64,000 bases of DNA, taken from the NCBI RefSeq assembly GCF_002849715.1, contig NZ_CP018863.1:3162001-3226000 (forward strand), written 5' to 3'. Made by a program: the position numbers and the translations under genes. The stretch is from Arthrobacter crystallopoietes (GTDB taxonomy: Bacteria; Actinomycetota; Actinomycetes; Actinomycetales; Micrococcaceae). Below the pieces are notes generated by a model. The model saw nothing but the letters and a program-made list of their open reading frames with translations, had not been told where the DNA came from and did not search any database. This document shows, piece after piece, positions 17,301 through 25,543 of this stretch. The first letter of the stretch is position 1. Each line of letters opens with the position of its first letter.

Positions 17301-17886
17301 GATCCGCGGCGCCGGCAACCTCTTGGGCGGCGAGCAATCCGGCCACATCCAGGGCGTCGGGTTCGACCTTTACATCCGGCTGGTCGGCGAGGCCGTCGCG
17401 GACTACCGCGGCGAGGCCGAAGAGAAGGCCGCCGAAATGAAGATCGAGCTGCCCGTCAACGCCCACCTCCCGCACGACTACGTCCCGGGGGAGCGGCTGC
17501 GTCTGGAGGCCTACCGCAAGCTTGCCTCAGCGACGACGCTGGAGGGCATCGACGAGGTGGTCGAGGAACTGACCGACCGCTACGGCGAACCGCCCTTGCC
17601 CGTGCAGAACCTTATCGCCGTGGCCCGGTTCAGGGTTGGCGCCCGCGAAGTCGGCCTGACCGACGTGGCGCTGCAGGGCAACTTCATCAAGTTCGCCCCC
17701 GCATCCCTGCCCGAGTCCAAGACCATGCGCCTGAACCGCATGTACCCGGGGTCTCAAGTCAAACCCAACCTCGACTTCATCCTCATCCCCAAGCCCAAAA
17801 CCTCCCGCATCGGCGGCCGCGACCTCTCCGACCAAGCCGTCCTCGAATGGGCCCAAGGCGTCATCGACGCAGTGTTTAAGGGGTAG
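14314..17886 (+). CDS. mfd: Transcription-repair coupling factor
   Basis: 1190 residues, the usual Mfd length. N-terminal UvrB-like modules include EEFPSWETLPHERLSPRSDT and FAVRGGILDVFPP. The RNA-polymerase-interaction domain begins at DFVVHEQHGVGKFVELLQ (near residue 518). The translocase has Walker A GDVGYGKTE (near 672), the DEEQ box in VDEEQRFGVEHKE (near 774), SATPIPRTLEMSL and QLRGRVGRG, and the C-terminal TRCF domain follows. It removes RNA polymerase stalled at DNA damage and recruits UvrA. The ATG follows AGGATTAGAAGACC. A conserved housekeeping gene, it marks native chromosome next to the AT-richer island. Confidence 0.97.
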   Translation: MSLNGLRTALAEDKSFERVRLYASRPAGERSEDLQIGAPPGLRAALLAEMVEGQESGVVLAVTATGRETEDLATALRCYLPAESIEEFPSWETLPHERLSPRSDTVGRRLSVLRRLKYDDGASPLRVVIAPVRAVLQPLVKGLGELKPVSLKVGDEVSFESVVRQLADAAYARVDMVTHRGEFAVRGGILDVFPPTEDHPVRIDFFGDEVDQMRWFAVADQRSLSGENVKHPSALYAPPCRELLITPDVMSRAAKLKSQMPAAADMLEKIAGGIAVEGMESLAPVLVDAMVPFLGELPEGSLAVVIEPEKVRARAHDLEATNAEFLAAAWATASDGGDAPLDLALQGDLDEASFRSLADTRTTALDRKVSWWSITSFNPDDETVLDVDSLTVSAREPRGYQGDVAEMMEFIGGRVRDQWRVVVATEGPGPAQRLAELFHDNDIPATRVDSLEDQPQPGIIEITTASAGKGFVFDGLKLGLLTEADLLGRTSAAGTRDMRKMPSKRRNAVDPLQLTAGDFVVHEQHGVGKFVELLQRSSGAGSTKTMREYLVLEYAPSKRGAPGDRLFVPTDQLDQVTRYVGGDAPALSKMGGSDWANTKNKARKAVKEIAGELIRLYSARMASRGHAFAPDTPWQRELEEAFPYIETPDQLTTINEVKQDMEREIPMDRLVSGDVGYGKTEIAVRAAFKAVQDGKQVALLVPTTLLSQQHYETFSERFSGFPIRVKALSRFQTAKESKETIEGVKNGAVDVIIGTHRLLSKEVDFKDLGLVIVDEEQRFGVEHKEALKKMRTNVDVLAMSATPIPRTLEMSLTGIRETSTLATPPEERHPVLTYVGGYTDKQASAAIRRELMREGQVFFVHNRVSSIDATAARIRELVPEARVEVAHGRMSESKLEQIIVDFWEKRFDVLVCTTIIETGLDISNANTLIVDRADNYGLSQLHQLRGRVGRGRERAYAYFLYPAEKPLGEVALERLKAVASHNELGAGMQLALKDLEIRGAGNLLGGEQSGHIQGVGFDLYIRLVGEAVADYRGEAEEKAAEMKIELPVNAHLPHDYVPGERLRLEAYRKLASATTLEGIDEVVEELTDRYGEPPLPVQNLIAVARFRVGAREVGLTDVALQGNFIKFAPASLPESKTMRLNRMYPGSQVKPNLDFILIPKPKTSRIGGRDLSDQAVLEWAQGVIDAVFKG

Positions 17887-17919
17887 CTATTGAGAGTAAG
17901 TGAGAGCACGTCCTGTTTA

Positions 17920-20274
17920 CTAAAGAGTACTGTCAATATATTTCGAGGCTCTCCTATTCCAAGCAATAAGTGAAGAAATAGGATCTGGAGAGGATTCCTC
18001 TTTCTCCTTAATACGTTGAGGACGTCCATGAACCTCAAAGGCTGCTATATACCCGAAGTGGTCCGGCTTGGTGGACAGTTTCTCGATTTGTGACCGCCAG
18101 TCGCCATACGTTCGTTCCAGGATGCCATCTATCAGCCATTCCATGTCGGGATAATCCAATGTTTCTTGAAAGAAAGAGCGAACAATGTGAAGCGACTCTG
18201 CGACGCTATGGTTTTGGGTATATGTCATATGGAAAGCGGTGGAATACAGGGCACCATAAAGATCCCCAATTGGCCATTCGGCGGCTACGACATGGGAGGC
18301 TCCTCGCAATAGCAGCGCGTCAGCGACTGACAGGCCCTCATGGAGTGCAGTCCGTGCATTATTTGCACTACCGACCGAGCAGACGTCGAGAAAGATCAGC
18401 TCGGCTTGTGATACTCCTTCAGAGCGCAGAATATCAATCACGTCAACCGTTTCTTCGCCCGAAGGACCGAGAAGCAACTGATTATCTGCGAGATTGCCGA
18501 ATCCCTTGCCATGGGCAGATACATGGATCACGTCAGCTTGTGATTGGAGGAATTCCTCTGATGTGTGTTTGGGGAGATAAAGGCGATAGCAGTCTCTAAT
18601 TGCCCGGCATTCTTTCGTCGCACTGCTGATGCGAGTATCGCCGGCACTGCAATCGAAGATGTCTAGCAGATTGGAATTCTTCTCGTAGCGGCGTGGAACG
18701 GCCTGGGCCACCATAGCGGACAGCAACAGCGACGGTGTACGTAAGCATTCAGCCTTACTTATGGCGCTGAGGAGAAAATGTAAAGGTACTCCGGATAATT
18801 GACGTCCCGGTGAATACCATATTTTCAGCGGTTTCGATGATATTTCATTCCACCAGTTCTCCAAGGGCGAGGCGATGCTGCTCAACACGTCCCGGAGCGT
18901 CGACTCACCATCGTCTGAGACAACGCTTGGATTTTTTGCTCTTTCACCGTTTTCCCGATGCTCTAGATGTTTCCCTATATTGTTGAGAAAAGTTTGACCG
19001 ATGACCTCGTAATGCTCGAAGAAATTGTTCTCGCCGTCCACCCAGATGAAACTCAATTCCGACCGCCGGGCGTCATACTCCAAATGCAGAAAGATCTCGT
19101 CTGGATGCAGATAGTCGCTAGGGCAAGGGGGCGGCCAGTAGGCCGAACTTGAGGCAGGGGGTGGCACCGGCCTTTCTATGGCTTGTCCTAGTCGCAGTGA
19201 AGCGCGCCAGTCATCAATGTCCGAATCGAACTTTGCTAACGCATCCTTGTCTACGATTGCGCTAGGGAAAGCTTCACGCAATAAGAGTGACGAAGCGATG
19301 GCGTCCGCATGCCGGGTTCTGTCTATAGCGTTGAATTCTTCACTTATCGGAGTTAAAATATCATTCGTCATTGTATTTTTCATACTGCCAGTGTTGAAGA
19401 ATTCTCGACATGCGTCGATAGATACATACAAAGACCTCGAGAGAATGTGGGGCATCGGAAACTTTGAAGTGTCATATAAATCCACTCTAACCATGCCAAA
19501 AATCATCGCGAGCGCCAAACTATATTTCCCATGGCTGCCATATAGTGGGGCGACGAACGTGCGCCTTCGATTATTGAATTCCCAAACAAAGCCGAACTCA
19601 ATAATCTCAGTTTGATATATCGCCGTCAAAAACAGATCGTTGGGACGCCAGCTAATGTCTTTAAACCATTCAATGTCTGCGCTGTCTAAGTATAATTCCA
19701 ACGTGGGTAATAGGCCGTTCGTATGCATAATGATTCTTTGGGGAAGTGTTGCAGCAAGAGAGTCTCGCCATTCAAGCCCCTCTATTGTTGGATGACTCGG
19801 CTTCGCCATGATGTCTGTGTAAACCACCCGTGGCCCCTCGAGTAGTTCTAGCACTTCCTTCGGTAGGTCATCCGCACGCGAGCTCTCCGGGTCGCAATTC
19901 ATGCCAAATAGTGCGTGTTCAAGCGATCGATCCCAATCCGTTGGAAGATCATCTAATGGGATGCCATTCGCCGTGGCTAGCAGCCCCCAGCACCGCACCA
20001 AATCGGCAGCGGTAGTGAAACTGTATTGATTCTCTAGCTGAAACGGACGCAGGGCTAGCTTGCCCCAGATTTCAGATATAGAGTCTGCGGTCAGGTCATC
20101 AACGCTCTCGTGTTGTGCCAAGAGTGCTGCAATGCAGGCTGCGGTAGAGCCAGCGCTCCACCCAAACAAGTAACCTAAGTGGGCTGTAAGAACAACAAAG
20201 GTTTGGTCGGCGAGTAAGCCAGACTGAACATTGTTTTTATACATTGACTGAAGCGAAGATTCCATTTCCCCCAT
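17920..20274 (-). CDS. CHAT-domain (caspase-like) protein, orphan
   Basis: 784 residues. The C-terminal third is a CHAT peptidase: LKIWYSPGRQLSGVPLHFLL opens it, VIHVSAHGKG carries the catalytic His588, AELIFLDVCSVGSANNA the catalytic Cys632, and ASHVVAAEWPIGD follows. Both dyad residues are present. Residues 1-390 show no clear TPR or other named domain; helices dominate, with an AT-rich codon pattern unlike neighbours. It starts 33 bp from the end of mfd and stands alone. CHAT proteases act in bacterial defence and cell-death modules (for example with gRAMP or gasdermin), but no such partner is here. Base composition suggests transfer. Confidence 0.82.
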   Translation of the reverse strand: MGEMESSLQSMYKNNVQSGLLADQTFVVLTAHLGYLFGWSAGSTAACIAALLAQHESVDDLTADSISEIWGKLALRPFQLENQYSFTTAADLVRCWGLLATANGIPLDDLPTDWDRSLEHALFGMNCDPESSRADDLPKEVLELLEGPRVVYTDIMAKPSHPTIEGLEWRDSLAATLPQRIIMHTNGLLPTLELYLDSADIEWFKDISWRPNDLFLTAIYQTEIIEFGFVWEFNNRRRTFVAPLYGSHGKYSLALAMIFGMVRVDLYDTSKFPMPHILSRSLYVSIDACREFFNTGSMKNTMTNDILTPISEEFNAIDRTRHADAIASSLLLREAFPSAIVDKDALAKFDSDIDDWRASLRLGQAIERPVPPPASSSAYWPPPCPSDYLHPDEIFLHLEYDARRSELSFIWVDGENNFFEHYEVIGQTFLNNIGKHLEHRENGERAKNPSVVSDDGESTLRDVLSSIASPLENWWNEISSKPLKIWYSPGRQLSGVPLHFLLSAISKAECLRTPSLLLSAMVAQAVPRRYEKNSNLLDIFDCSAGDTRISSATKECRAIRDCYRLYLPKHTSEEFLQSQADVIHVSAHGKGFGNLADNQLLLGPSGEETVDVIDILRSEGVSQAELIFLDVCSVGSANNARTALHEGLSVADALLLRGASHVVAAEWPIGDLYGALYSTAFHMTYTQNHSVAESLHIVRSFFQETLDYPDMEWLIDGILERTYGDWRSQIEKLSTKPDHFGYIAAFEVHGRPQRIKEKEESSPDPISSLIAWNRRASKYIDSTL

Positions 20275-20727
20275 TAGTTCAGCATATATCCTCCGCGCCC
20301 CTTATGATGTGGTGAAGGTCGATGGCCTTAACGGACGGGGGCGCAGTTCATTGGCCGTCCTACAGCGGGGCGAGGACACGGCTGACGGTGCTTTCGTACT
20401 TTCCCAAGAGTCTGGGGAGCCGGGCGCGACCACTGCTCATTGAGGATAACCGTCATTGCGCTGGCGCTGATGGTGGTATTCAATGTTCTGTCTGGCGTGG
20501 CTTGGCATAGTTCTGCCGCATGATGATGTCGTCGGTGTCGCCTTTGTTGGGGGCCAGCGGAGTTCCCATTCATCCAATGGTGACGGTGGTTGGATTGATC
20601 TGCTGGGTGTAGGTGAAGCCAGAGCCGTGGCTGACTTCGAGCCCTCCCGCGGTGGCGGGTTCCCGGTGGTGCTACGGATGTCCGTTCCGATAGGCGGCTG
20701 CTGTCCGCGCCGGAGGGAAACGACGCT
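20275..20727. other. Degraded or non-coding DNA upstream of the CHAT gene
   Basis: No complete gene is visible. Short coding-looking pieces occur on the minus strand: an open stretch ending GSGFTYTQQINPTTVTIG at a TGA (20570-20572), a following 29-codon frame starting MGTPLAPNKGDTDD, and a 26-codon frame ending KYESTVSRVLAPL. None is recognised; they look like remnants. Next to the CHAT start, GGAGG precedes an ATG-CTG-AAC-TAA minicistron whose stop overlaps the CHAT ATG. Confidence 0.45.
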
Positions 20728-20982
20728 CTAAGGATCAGAGGTTGCAGACGGAAGTGAGGCGAAGACGGCCTGAACCTTTTCTGCTTCCGGTGCTTCACGG
20801 CGGAGCCTGGCCCAGTTTTCGGCCACGGCTAGATGACTCCTCGCGGCGGCAACGACGGCCTCCGGCAGCGGATTGTTCCAATTCCGGACTAGCTCCGCGA
20901 GCGTCTCCGCGGCGGAACGACGTGCCAAGGCCAGTTCCATGGAATCGACGATGCCAATACGGATGGCTGGTGTTGCGGTCAT
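20728..20982 (-). CDS. Small hypothetical protein downstream of the PucR-type regulator
   Basis: 84 residues, Ala-rich and helical: IRIGIVDSMELALARRSAAE, then LPEAVVAAARSHLAVAENWA. The ATG at 20982 lacks a strong binding site, so the start is uncertain. It follows the regulator stop by about 46 bp on the same strand. Codon composition is that of a real gene, but I know no family. Confidence 0.45.
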   Translation of the reverse strand: MTATPAIRIGIVDSMELALARRSAAETLAELVRNWNNPLPEAVVAAARSHLAVAENWARLRREAPEAEKVQAVFASLPSATSDP

Positions 20983-21028
20983 GCCCTGTATTCGAAGCAG
21001 GGTGGGTATGCGGATTGTTTCCTCATAG

Positions 21029-22702
21029 TCAGAGTAGCTCCTGAAGGTGCAGGCTGAGCCACAGCACCAAGGTGTCTTCGGGCTGGCCCAAATCAATGCC
21101 AAAGAGTTCGGAGAGGCGCCGCAGGCGGTAACGGAGAGTGTTCTGATGTAGGGACAGAGCGGCGGCAGTTTTGGCGGAGTCGCGCGATAAATCGAGGTAG
21201 GTGCGCAACGTCTTGGCATAGTCGGTTCCGGACTTGGCATCGAATTCCACCATCCTGGTTGCGGCCGGGGACATGAGCCGCGGGGTGTTCCGGAACTGAG
21301 CCGCGAGTTCGAGCAGGGTCAGCCGGCTGCGTACTTCCTGGGCGCTGGCATAGGCGCCGTCGCTGCGCCCGGAAGCGAGCATCAACAGAACAAGGTCGGC
21401 GTCGTGCCGTGAACGGCTGATCCCGGCGACGGTAGCGGCGGCAGAGCCGGTCGACACCCGTAGCTGGACTGGCAGGGTAGCGGCGGATCGCTCGATCAGG
21501 CGGCGGGCCAGGGCCTCGATGGACCCCAGAGCCGATGCGGCAGCGTCCGCGAAGAGGGCGTAGATGGTGGTGCCAATGAGGACGCAGTGGGCGCCTTGCC
21601 GGTGGGACTCGCACTGCGTGGTGACAAGGTCTACGAGGCGGAGCAGGGAGATTTCGTCGGCTTGGCTGAGGTCCGGTTGGAAAGCGACGACAACGAAGGG
21701 GCCCGACGGCTTGAGTCCAAGTTGTTCCGCGATGAGCTGGACATCATCGCCGCCTTCGAGGAGCCGGCGGAGGAGTTCTGCGCGTTGCTGACGGGCCAGA
21801 TCGTTGGCGCTGCGGGCACGCAACATGTGCAGGGCGGCGATATCGGCGGCGCGTTCCAGTGCCTGCTCCGCGTCGGAATCCAGGTTTCCGTCGGCGTCGA
21901 CAACCCAGATGGAACCCAGCGGTTGGTTCCCTGCCCTGACGGCGATGGCCAACCGGTCCAGCGCTGTGCCGATCCCTTTGATGTGCACGGCGCCGCGAGA
22001 CTGAAACACGGAGGCGTACTGCTCGGCGTTCTCCGGCAGGTAGGGAACCTGCCGCCCCAGGATTCCGTTCCGTCGGTCTTCATCAATGGGCTGGTCGGGG
22101 AGGGCGGAGTAGGCCAGTACCTGTTCCTGGAGGTTTTCGATGGTGGTGGCGCCACCGACCATGGCTGCGATGGCATTGGCCAAGGCGAATAGGTCACCTG
22201 CCCCCAACGGCGAGGGCGACCGGCTGGTTTCTGCCGCGGTGCTCAGCGCCGATTCCAGAAGGGCGTAGAGCTGCCGCCAGCCTACTGCGTCGTCCACCAC
22301 GAGAAGGGCAATGCCGGCTTCGACGGCGGTTGTGACGAGTCCGTCGATGTCCTGGGAGAGTTGCTTCAGGACGATCGCGCCGAAACCAGCGCCCGCGGCG
22401 CTTAGAACGACGTCGTTGGTTTCCGGATTCGCAGGATGGAGGCCTATCCCCAGCAGGATCTCGCCGCGGAATCCTTCGACGGGCGCGAGCGGATCGTACA
22501 GGGCTGGACTGGTCAGGGACAGCTTGGGGGCGTTGCCGTACGAGCGCACCAGCAGTCCGGAACGCTCCAGAACTTGCAGGAGGTCGGGCAAGCCGATGCT
22601 ATCCGGGGTTTTCGCGAGGGTGACCACTTCGTGCACATTACCGGCGGTTTGTGCTGGACCACAAGACAAAGGACGAAGGTTGGTGCCGGGCGCTGAAGTC
22701 AT
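21029..22702 (-). CDS. PucR/CdaR-family transcriptional regulator
   Basis: About 557 residues. The N-terminal part (SIGLPDLLQVLERSGLLV... and DPLAPVEGFRGEILLGIGL) fits the PucR ligand-sensing domain; the middle has a GAF-like region and the GGDEF-like CdaR domain; the C-terminus, SLHQNTLRYRLRRLSELFGI, is the PucR helix-turn-helix. Such proteins control purine, allantoin or amino-acid catabolism. The start is uncertain: ATG at 22702 leaves only 29 bp to the divergent GNAT gene, so a later start is possible. It probably controls that divergent transporter operon. Confidence 0.85.
   Translation of the reverse strand: MTSAPGTNLRPLSCGPAQTAGNVHEVVTLAKTPDSIGLPDLLQVLERSGLLVRSYGNAPKLSLTSPALYDPLAPVEGFRGEILLGIGLHPANPETNDVVLSAAGAGFGAIVLKQLSQDIDGLVTTAVEAGIALLVVDDAVGWRQLYALLESALSTAAETSRSPSPLGAGDLFALANAIAAMVGGATTIENLQEQVLAYSALPDQPIDEDRRNGILGRQVPYLPENAEQYASVFQSRGAVHIKGIGTALDRLAIAVRAGNQPLGSIWVVDADGNLDSDAEQALERAADIAALHMLRARSANDLARQQRAELLRRLLEGGDDVQLIAEQLGLKPSGPFVVVAFQPDLSQADEISLLRLVDLVTTQCESHRQGAHCVLIGTTIYALFADAAASALGSIEALARRLIERSAATLPVQLRVSTGSAAATVAGISRSRHDADLVLLMLASGRSDGAYASAQEVRSRLTLLELAAQFRNTPRLMSPAATRMVEFDAKSGTDYAKTLRTYLDLSRDSAKTAAALSLHQNTLRYRLRRLSELFGIDLGQPEDTLVLWLSLHLQELL
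22649..22664. promoter_or_regulatory. Inverted repeat TTGTG-N6-CACAA near the PucR gene start
   Basis: TTGTG and CACAA with a 6-base centre lie inside the currently assigned N-terminal codons of the regulator, about 68 bp upstream of the divergent GNAT gene. If the regulator actually starts further downstream, this would be in the shared control region and could be its operator. Weak evidence. Confidence 0.2.
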
Positions 22703-22731
22703 GGCTAACCCGCTCAGGCCATAGTTGACGC

Positions 22732-23598
22732 ATGTCACTTACAGTTGAAGCCAACCCGGCAGCCCGCCAGGCCGAGGAAGCGGCGGCCGCTGCCGCAGCC
22801 AGGGCCGGCGTCCGGGTTGTCGATGAACACGACCGCGAAAGACTCCGGGACGTTGAAGAGTTGCTCATTTCCATCTGGGGAATGTCGCCCCATGGAGCGC
22901 CCGTCCCCTTTGATCTACTGCGGAGCATCTCCCACGCCGGCTGCAACGTTTCCGCCGCCTACAGGACGGACGGCGTGTTGTGCGGGGCAGCCGTCGGCAT
23001 CGTTTCCCCGGGAGGGCGGGCAACCTATTCGCTGATCGCCGGCGTCCTGCCCGGCACGGCGGACAAGGGCGTGGGTTTCGCCCTCAAACAACACCAGCGG
23101 GCGTGGTCCCTTGCCCGTGGCATCGACACGATGACGTGGACTTTCGATCCGCTGGTCAGCCGGAACGCGCGCTTCAACCTGACGAAACTCGGCGCCCACG
23201 CCACGGAATACGCCCGCGATTTCTACGGCGAAATGCAGGACGACATCAACGCCAACGACGAAAGCGACCGGCTCGTGGCCGTCTGGCCGCTGACCTCCAC
23301 GCGGAGCGTCAACTGCAGCGAAGGCAAAGTCGAAGAGCCGCAGCTCCCCGAAGCGGACCTGGTCCGCATCCTCGAATACGGCCCGGACTCCGATCCGCTG
23401 CTCCGCGAAACCCCGGGTGCCCTCTGGTGCCGTGCACCGCAGGACATCGTCGCCTTGAGGGCCGCGAATCCGACCGAAGCAAGCCAATGGCGGCTGACGA
23501 TCCGCGGGATCTTCGAATCCGCCTTCGCCTCCGGCTACAGCGCCACCGGAGTCACCCGGACCGGCTGGTACCGGCTGACCAAAACCAGCCAGGCCTGA
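22732..23598 (+). CDS. GNAT-like acetyltransferase family protein (COG3375 type)
   Basis: 288 residues. The central section resembles the COG3375 'predicted acetyltransferase' family: VEELLISIWG, 'GAAVGIVSPGGRATYSLIAGVLPG', GVGFALKQHQRAWSLARGID (the cofactor-loop region), TMTWTFDPLVSRNARFNLTK and LGAHATEYARDFYGEM. In other genomes this family often sits beside N-acylamino-acid racemase or o-succinylbenzoate-synthase-like enolases, and here the operon ends in such an enzyme. It likely acylates or binds an amino acid derivative; the substrate is unknown. First gene of a five-gene operon. Confidence 0.8.
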   Translation: MSLTVEANPAARQAEEAAAAAAARAGVRVVDEHDRERLRDVEELLISIWGMSPHGAPVPFDLLRSISHAGCNVSAAYRTDGVLCGAAVGIVSPGGRATYSLIAGVLPGTADKGVGFALKQHQRAWSLARGIDTMTWTFDPLVSRNARFNLTKLGAHATEYARDFYGEMQDDINANDESDRLVAVWPLTSTRSVNCSEGKVEEPQLPEADLVRILEYGPDSDPLLRETPGALWCRAPQDIVALRAANPTEASQWRLTIRGIFESAFASGYSATGVTRTGWYRLTKTSQA

Positions 23599-23624
23599 CC
23601 TACACCCACCATCAGGAGTAAACA

Positions 23625-24566
23625 ATGCGCCACAAAAATCGAGCAGTTACCGTGCGCCACGTCCTCGGCGTCGCCAGCCTGAGCCTCCTCGTCGGACTCA
23701 CGGGGTGTGCGGGAGGAGCCGCCCCGGCTGCAGAGCCGCAGCCAATCTCCACCGCCGACATCGACCCCGCCGCCGCAGCGGCCCTGCCGGAGGAATACAA
23801 ATCGGCCGGCGTGATCAAGGTGGCCTCGGACATTCCCTATCCGCCGCTGGAGATGTTCGATGAAAACCAGCAACTCACGGGCCTGGACTACGACCTTGCC
23901 CAGGCGATGGGCGCCAAGCTCGGCGTGCGGCTGGAACTGCAGACGCAGGCGTTCGACAGCATCATTCCCTCACTGCAGTCCGGCAAGAACGACATCATCA
24001 TGTCCGGCATGAATGACACGGTTGAGCGGCAGGAGACGCTGGACTTCGTGGATTACCTCCACGCCGGGTTCTCCATCCTGGTCCTGGAGGGCAATCCGGA
24101 GAACATCACCACCGTGCTGGACCTGTGTGGCAAGAACGTCGCCGTGCAGAAGGCCACGGTGCAGGGGGAGATCCTCCGCAGCTACGACCAGCAGTGCAAG
24201 GACAAGGGCTCCGAGCCGGTGAACGTTGCCGAGCTCCCGCTGGAAACAGATGTGCAGACAGCCGTCCGTTCCGGCAAGGCCGCTGCCGACGTCGTCGATT
24301 CCGCGGTAGCAACCTATGCAGCCAAGACCGCCGGGGACGGCAAGATCTTCGACATCGTGAAGGACCCCGCGAATCCGGCCGGCTACAACCCCGTCTACAC
24401 CGGGATCGGCATCCTCAAGGAGGACAAGGAACTGAGCCAGGCCATCCTCGCAGCCCTCGATGCGGTCATCGCCGACGGCACCTATGACGAGATCCTGGCG
24501 AAGTACGACCTATCCGATTACACGGTCAAGGAAACCGGGCTCAATCTGGGCGGGACCAAACCATGA
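23625..24566 (+). CDS. Amino acid ABC transporter substrate-binding lipoprotein
   Basis: 313 residues, with a CAGGAG-type site before the ATG. The signal peptide ends in a TGCA lipobox. The mature part is a family 3 solute-binding protein: VIKVASDIPYPPLEMFDENQ, GLDYDLAQAMGAKLGV, FDSIIPSLQSGKNDIIMSGM and DLCGKNVAVQKATVQGEI. It should capture a polar amino acid or a derivative and pass it to the next gene product, with which it overlaps by 4 bases. Confidence 0.92.
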   Translation: MRHKNRAVTVRHVLGVASLSLLVGLTGCAGGAAPAAEPQPISTADIDPAAAAALPEEYKSAGVIKVASDIPYPPLEMFDENQQLTGLDYDLAQAMGAKLGVRLELQTQAFDSIIPSLQSGKNDIIMSGMNDTVERQETLDFVDYLHAGFSILVLEGNPENITTVLDLCGKNVAVQKATVQGEILRSYDQQCKDKGSEPVNVAELPLETDVQTAVRSGKAAADVVDSAVATYAAKTAGDGKIFDIVKDPANPAGYNPVYTGIGILKEDKELSQAILAALDAVIADGTYDEILAKYDLSDYTVKETGLNLGGTKP

Positions 24567-25543
24567 AGCAGGCGAGCACCCTCCCTGCCCGGCACGCAGC
24601 AGAAACCGGGAGCACCACCGCCAGCACGGCGGACGACGTCGTCGCTGTTCCGTTGCGGCATCCGTGGCGGTGGATCGTTGCGGGGGCACTGGCCCTGGGA
24701 TTTGTCGCTCTCTTCTCGTCCCTGTGGACCAACCCCAACATCGACCACGACACCATCAGCAGCTACGTCTTCCACCCGCGGATCCTCAGCGGCATCGGCC
24801 TCACCCTGGTGGTGACCGTCGTTTCCATGCTCGTCTCGACCGTCCTCGGCGTGCTGCTGGCGGTGATGCGGCTGTCGAAAAACCCCGTGATGAACGCCTT
24901 CGCCTGGTTCTACGTCTGGGTATTCCGCGGAACCCCGCTGCTGATCCAGATTGTCTTCTGGGGGTATCTGGGGCTGCTGTATTCGCAGATATCCCTGGGC
25001 GTCCCGTTCACGGACTTCACGGTGTTCTCGGTAGACACCAACACACTGGTACCCGCCTTCACCGCCGGGCTGCTGGCCATGACCCTGAACCAGGCCGCCT
25101 ATTCCGCGGAGATCATCAGGGGCGGGCTGGTCTCGGTGGATGCGGGGCAACAAGAGGCGGCCGCCTCGCTCGGAATGTCACCGGCCTACACTCTCTTCCG
25201 GGTGGTGCTGCCGCAGGCGATGCGCGTGATCATTCCGCCGATGGGCAACGAGACCATCTCGATGCTGAAGAACACGTCCCTACTGTCCGTCATCGCGGTT
25301 CTTGAGCTTTACACCGTGGCCACCCAGATCTCCTCGCAGAACCTCCGCCAGGTGGAGCTGCTCATCGTCGTTAGTTGCTGGTATCTCTTCCTGACCTCGG
25401 TGCTGTCCGTGCCGCAGTACTACCTGGAACGGCACTACGGCCGCGGGAACGCACGGCAGCCGGGGCCTACGCCGTTGGGCCGGATCGTGTCCTCGTTCCG
25501 CAAAGGCAAGCAGCCAGAATCGAAAGGACCGGTCAATGACTGA
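24563..25543 (+). CDS. Amino acid ABC transporter permease
   Basis: 326 residues in a HisM/GlnP-type permease: ILSGIGLTLVVTVVSMLVST, YVWVFRGTPLLIQIVFWGYL, then the EAA loop QEAAASLGMSPAYTLFRVVL and LPQAMRVIIPPMGNETISML. The N-terminal 50 residues and the basic C-terminal tail are longer than usual. It overlaps the upstream and downstream genes by a few bases, so the three transporter genes are translationally coupled. Confidence 0.92.
   Translation: MKQASTLPARHAAETGSTTASTADDVVAVPLRHPWRWIVAGALALGFVALFSSLWTNPNIDHDTISSYVFHPRILSGIGLTLVVTVVSMLVSTVLGVLLAVMRLSKNPVMNAFAWFYVWVFRGTPLLIQIVFWGYLGLLYSQISLGVPFTDFTVFSVDTNTLVPAFTAGLLAMTLNQAAYSAEIIRGGLVSVDAGQQEAAASLGMSPAYTLFRVVLPQAMRVIIPPMGNETISMLKNTSLLSVIAVLELYTVATQISSQNLRQVELLIVVSCWYLFLTSVLSVPQYYLERHYGRGNARQPGPTPLGRIVSSFRKGKQPESKGPVND

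Noticed and set aside
13840..17475. A very long open frame (1211 codons) opposite mfd
   Set aside because: It is the antisense of mfd, rich in His/Arg/Gly with no domain and no binding site. Long antisense frames are normal in GC-rich coding DNA.
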